7,295 nucleotides of DNA from Acidobacteriota bacterium (GTDB lineage: Bacteria; Acidobacteriota; Blastocatellia; Pyrinomonadales; Pyrinomonadaceae). This document shows, piece by piece, positions 5,996 to 7,295 of the stretch. The stretch spans positions 1 through 7,295 of the forward strand of contig JACCVS010000145.1 in the NCBI GenBank assembly GCA_013698055.1, given 5' to 3'. The position numbers and the translations under genes are program-made. Within the stretch, counting starts at the first letter, position 1; each line of letters opens with the position of its first letter. The notes under the pieces are model-generated. The model saw only the letters and a program-made list of their open reading frames with translations. It made no database searches and was not told the DNA's origin.

Positions 5996-6270
5996 AAGGC
6001 TTTTCAATATCACCTATTAGGGCTTTCTATCTGAATGGCTGAATTAATCACATAGTTAACAATGTATTCGGCACTCTCGACAGTGGGATTTATCCGATCA
6101 GATAGAAAAGTGTATAGGCCGGTGTGCAAACTGCAACCGAAGACAAACAGCACGAGAGAGAATCTGTTGCAAATGGAAAAGGACTCACTGACCTTTCCTA
6201 TAGCCAGTAGGTCATTTTTGCCTGCTAAGCTAAGAAGGAATTCAGTAAGTCCTAAATCCTAAATGGGTTT
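5996..6270. other. AT-rich stretch without a convincing gene
   Basis: This completes the roughly 345-bp gap between the AT-rich gene and tRNA-Lys. A 66-codon plus-strand frame (6062-6262) has no Shine-Dalgarno sequence and a composition unlike a real protein. A minus-strand frame open from about 6258 to a stop near 6012 contains no ATG. A 7-bp tandem duplication (TCCTAAA, 6250-6263) lies just downstream of the tRNA 3' end. No rho-independent terminator for the tRNA and no integrase remnant were recognised. Confidence 0.5.
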
Positions 6271-6343
<73 letters not shown>

Positions 6344-6364
6344 ACATGAAGCACGGTGAAAGGC

Positions 6365-6393
6365 ATTCTACATGCCCTCTACAGGCGGCGCAA
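6365..6393 (-). promoter_or_regulatory. Promoter of tRNA-Lys
   Basis: On the minus strand TTGCGC (6393-6388) and TAGAAT (6370-6365) are separated by exactly 17 nt. The -10 box lies 21 nt before the first base of the tRNA, leaving a short leader for RNase P removal. The same TAGAAT -10 box is proposed for the AT-rich gene. Confidence 0.6.
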
Positions 6394-6396
6394 GCG

Positions 6397-6450
6397 GAGT
6401 GCTTTGAATCTCTGACCCACTGGTTAAAAGCCAGTTGCTCTAACAGCTAA
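6397..6450 (-). pseudogene. Decayed tRNA-Lys-like copy upstream of tRNA-Lys
   Basis: Positions 6414-6442 are identical over 29 nt to 6296-6324 of the tRNA gene. They cover the end of the D arm, the whole anticodon arm with TTT and the variable loop. Beyond the match, a T-loop-like TTCAAAG remains (6408-6402) without a good T stem, and the D-arm side has drifted and gained bases. The acceptor stem cannot be formed, so the copy is not a functional tRNA. It lies between the purA stop codon and the tRNA promoter and would be transcribed as purA 3' UTR. The alternative is a recombination or attachment-site remnant. Confidence 0.65.
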
Positions 6451-6453
6451 CAG

Positions 6454-7295
6454 TTAAGCTCCCAGCCATTGTGCCAGCGTCGAGCCTTCACAGGTAATGG
6501 TTTGCCCGCGCTCCGGCCCGGTTGAGATGAGGCCGATTTCGACGCCGATTGAGCTTGAGAGGAATTCAACGTAGCGGCGCGCTTCCGGGGGAAGCTGGTC
6601 AATCTGCGTCATTCCTTCGGTCGAAGTCTTCCATCCGGGCAGGGTTTCGTAGATGGGTTCGACGCGGCGCAGGTCTTGAGCGACAGCCGGGAAGGAATCA
6701 ATCTCTCGCCCGTCCAAGCGATAGCCCGTGCAGACCTTGATCTCGTCGAGCGCGTCCAGCACGTCGAGCTTGGTCAACGCGACCGAGGAGAATCCGTTGA
6801 TGTCCGCCGCGTAACGTGTGGCGAAAGCGTCGAACCAGCCGCAGCGACGCGGGCGCTTTGTGACTGCGCCGTACTCGCGCCCGCGCTCGCGGATTAATTG
6901 ACCTAGTTCCTCTTCGCCTTCCAGCATCTCGGTCGGGAAAGGCCCTTCGCCAACGCGCGTTGTGTAGGTGCGAACGATGCCGAGCACGCCTGTGATTCGA
7001 TGCGGAGCCAGCCCCGTACCGATTGATGCTCCGCCAGCGGTCGTGCTTGAAGAGGTGACGAAAGGATACGTGCCGTGATCTACGTCGAGCAGCGTGGCCT
7101 GCGCGCCTTCAATCAGAATCGTACGATTCTCGCGCGCAGCCTTGTTCAGGAAATGCGTCGTGTCGGTAATGAACGGGGCGAGCCGTTCGGCATGACGCGA
7201 AGTCTCGTCGAAAATTTGATCGGGGTCGAGGGCTGCGCCACCGTAAGCGACGATGATGCGGTTGGCGTCTTCCAGATTGCGCTCAATGCGGGATC
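6454..7295 (-). CDS. purA: Adenylosuccinate synthase, C-terminal two thirds (5' end beyond window)
   Basis: PurA joins IMP and L-aspartate with GTP to make adenylosuccinate, the first committed step of AMP synthesis, in the cytoplasm. The visible 279 residues read without a stop to the window edge; about 150 N-terminal residues, including the GDEGKGK nucleotide loop of the family, are missing. Family signatures are clear: EGAQATLLDVDHGTYP (62-77), VTSSSTTAGG (79-88), YTTRVGEGPFPTE, GAVTKRPRRCGWFD, LTKLDVLD, EPIYETLPGW and near the end ISTGPERGQT. An internal GTG at 6987-6985 is a valine within VLGIV and not a start. Two departures from E. coli PurA stand out: Ala in place of Gly in EGAQG, and Lys in place of Gly in the aspartate-loop TTGR motif. 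The gene is followed on the same strand by the tRNA-Lys-like remnant and tRNA-Lys. Confidence 0.97.
   Translation of the reverse strand, partial: SRIERNLEDANRIIVAYGGAALDPDQIFDETSRHAERLAPFITDTTHFLNKAARENRTILIEGAQATLLDVDHGTYPFVTSSSTTAGGASIGTGLAPHRITGVLGIVRTYTTRVGEGPFPTEMLEGEEELGQLIRERGREYGAVTKRPRRCGWFDAFATRYAADINGFSSVALTKLDVLDALDEIKVCTGYRLDGREIDSFPAVAQDLRRVEPIYETLPGWKTSTEGMTQIDQLPPEARRYVEFLSSSIGVEIGLISTGPERGQTITCEGSTLAQWLGA

Noticed and set aside
6012..6258. About 82-codon minus-strand stop-to-stop frame directly 3' of tRNA-Lys, considered as an integrase remnant
   Set aside because: It contains no ATG, and I could see no tyrosine-recombinase motif (no RxxR or HxxR...Y arrangement of the catalytic region).
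6062..6262. 66-codon plus-strand frame before tRNA-Lys
   Set aside because: No ribosome binding site, no recognisable motif, and atypical composition; it is more likely chance in AT-rich spacer.
6454..6987. Reading the minus-strand ORF as a 177-aa complete protein starting at 6987
   Set aside because: The frame continues without a stop to the window edge and the upstream residues match PurA, so the GTG is an internal valine codon.

Overview
The window carries five protein-coding genes that can be supported (one cut by the right edge), one tRNA gene and several unusual non-coding structures. No gene is diagnostic of a phylum. The moderately high GC of most of the window, the large secreted Big-domain/LVIVD propeller protein, the GGCGGAA heptamer arrays and the dispersed palindromes together suggest an Acidobacteriota-type genome, perhaps Blastocatellia. 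That placement is an inference from general familiarity and has not been tested.

Positions 1-2277: a leader region with a candidate sigma70-type promoter (154-183), then a 671-aa exported protein with three Ig-like (Big) domains followed by an LVIVD beta-propeller. Positions 2278-2420: an inverted pair of G-rich heptamer arrays. It serves as the terminator between two convergent genes and runs into the 3' end of the second one. Positions 2376-3599 (minus): a 407-aa exported YncE-type beta-propeller with a Met/His-rich insertion and a repeat-derived C-terminal tail. Positions 3600-3871: an intergenic region dominated by a 113-bp cloverleaf-forming palindromic element that resembles a MITE. Positions 3872-4849: a 325-aa predicted lipoprotein of an uncharacterised secreted propeller-like family.

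Positions 4850-6270 are clearly richer in A+T. They hold one unrecognised 335-aa, mostly helical protein on the minus strand (4918-5925), whose distant features recall HEPN-like/DUF5677 proteins, plus about 345 bp without a convincing gene. This patch lies directly against the 3' end of a tRNA-Lys(UUU) gene (6271-6343, minus). That is the usual position of integrated islands, although no integrase and no far-side attachment copy are visible. Upstream of the tRNA is its own promoter, then a second, decayed tRNA-Lys-like copy sharing a 29-nt exact match, then the end of purA (adenylosuccinate synthase, minus, 5' end outside the window).

Functionally, the left two thirds is a small set of envelope-associated beta-propeller proteins of unknown ligand. 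The right end is housekeeping (purine synthesis and translation). The AT-rich gene between them looks like an acquired addition. The points most worth following up are the cloverleaf repeat, the heptamer arrays that alter a protein C-terminus, the duplicated tRNA-Lys segment, and the orphan AT-rich gene beside the tRNA.
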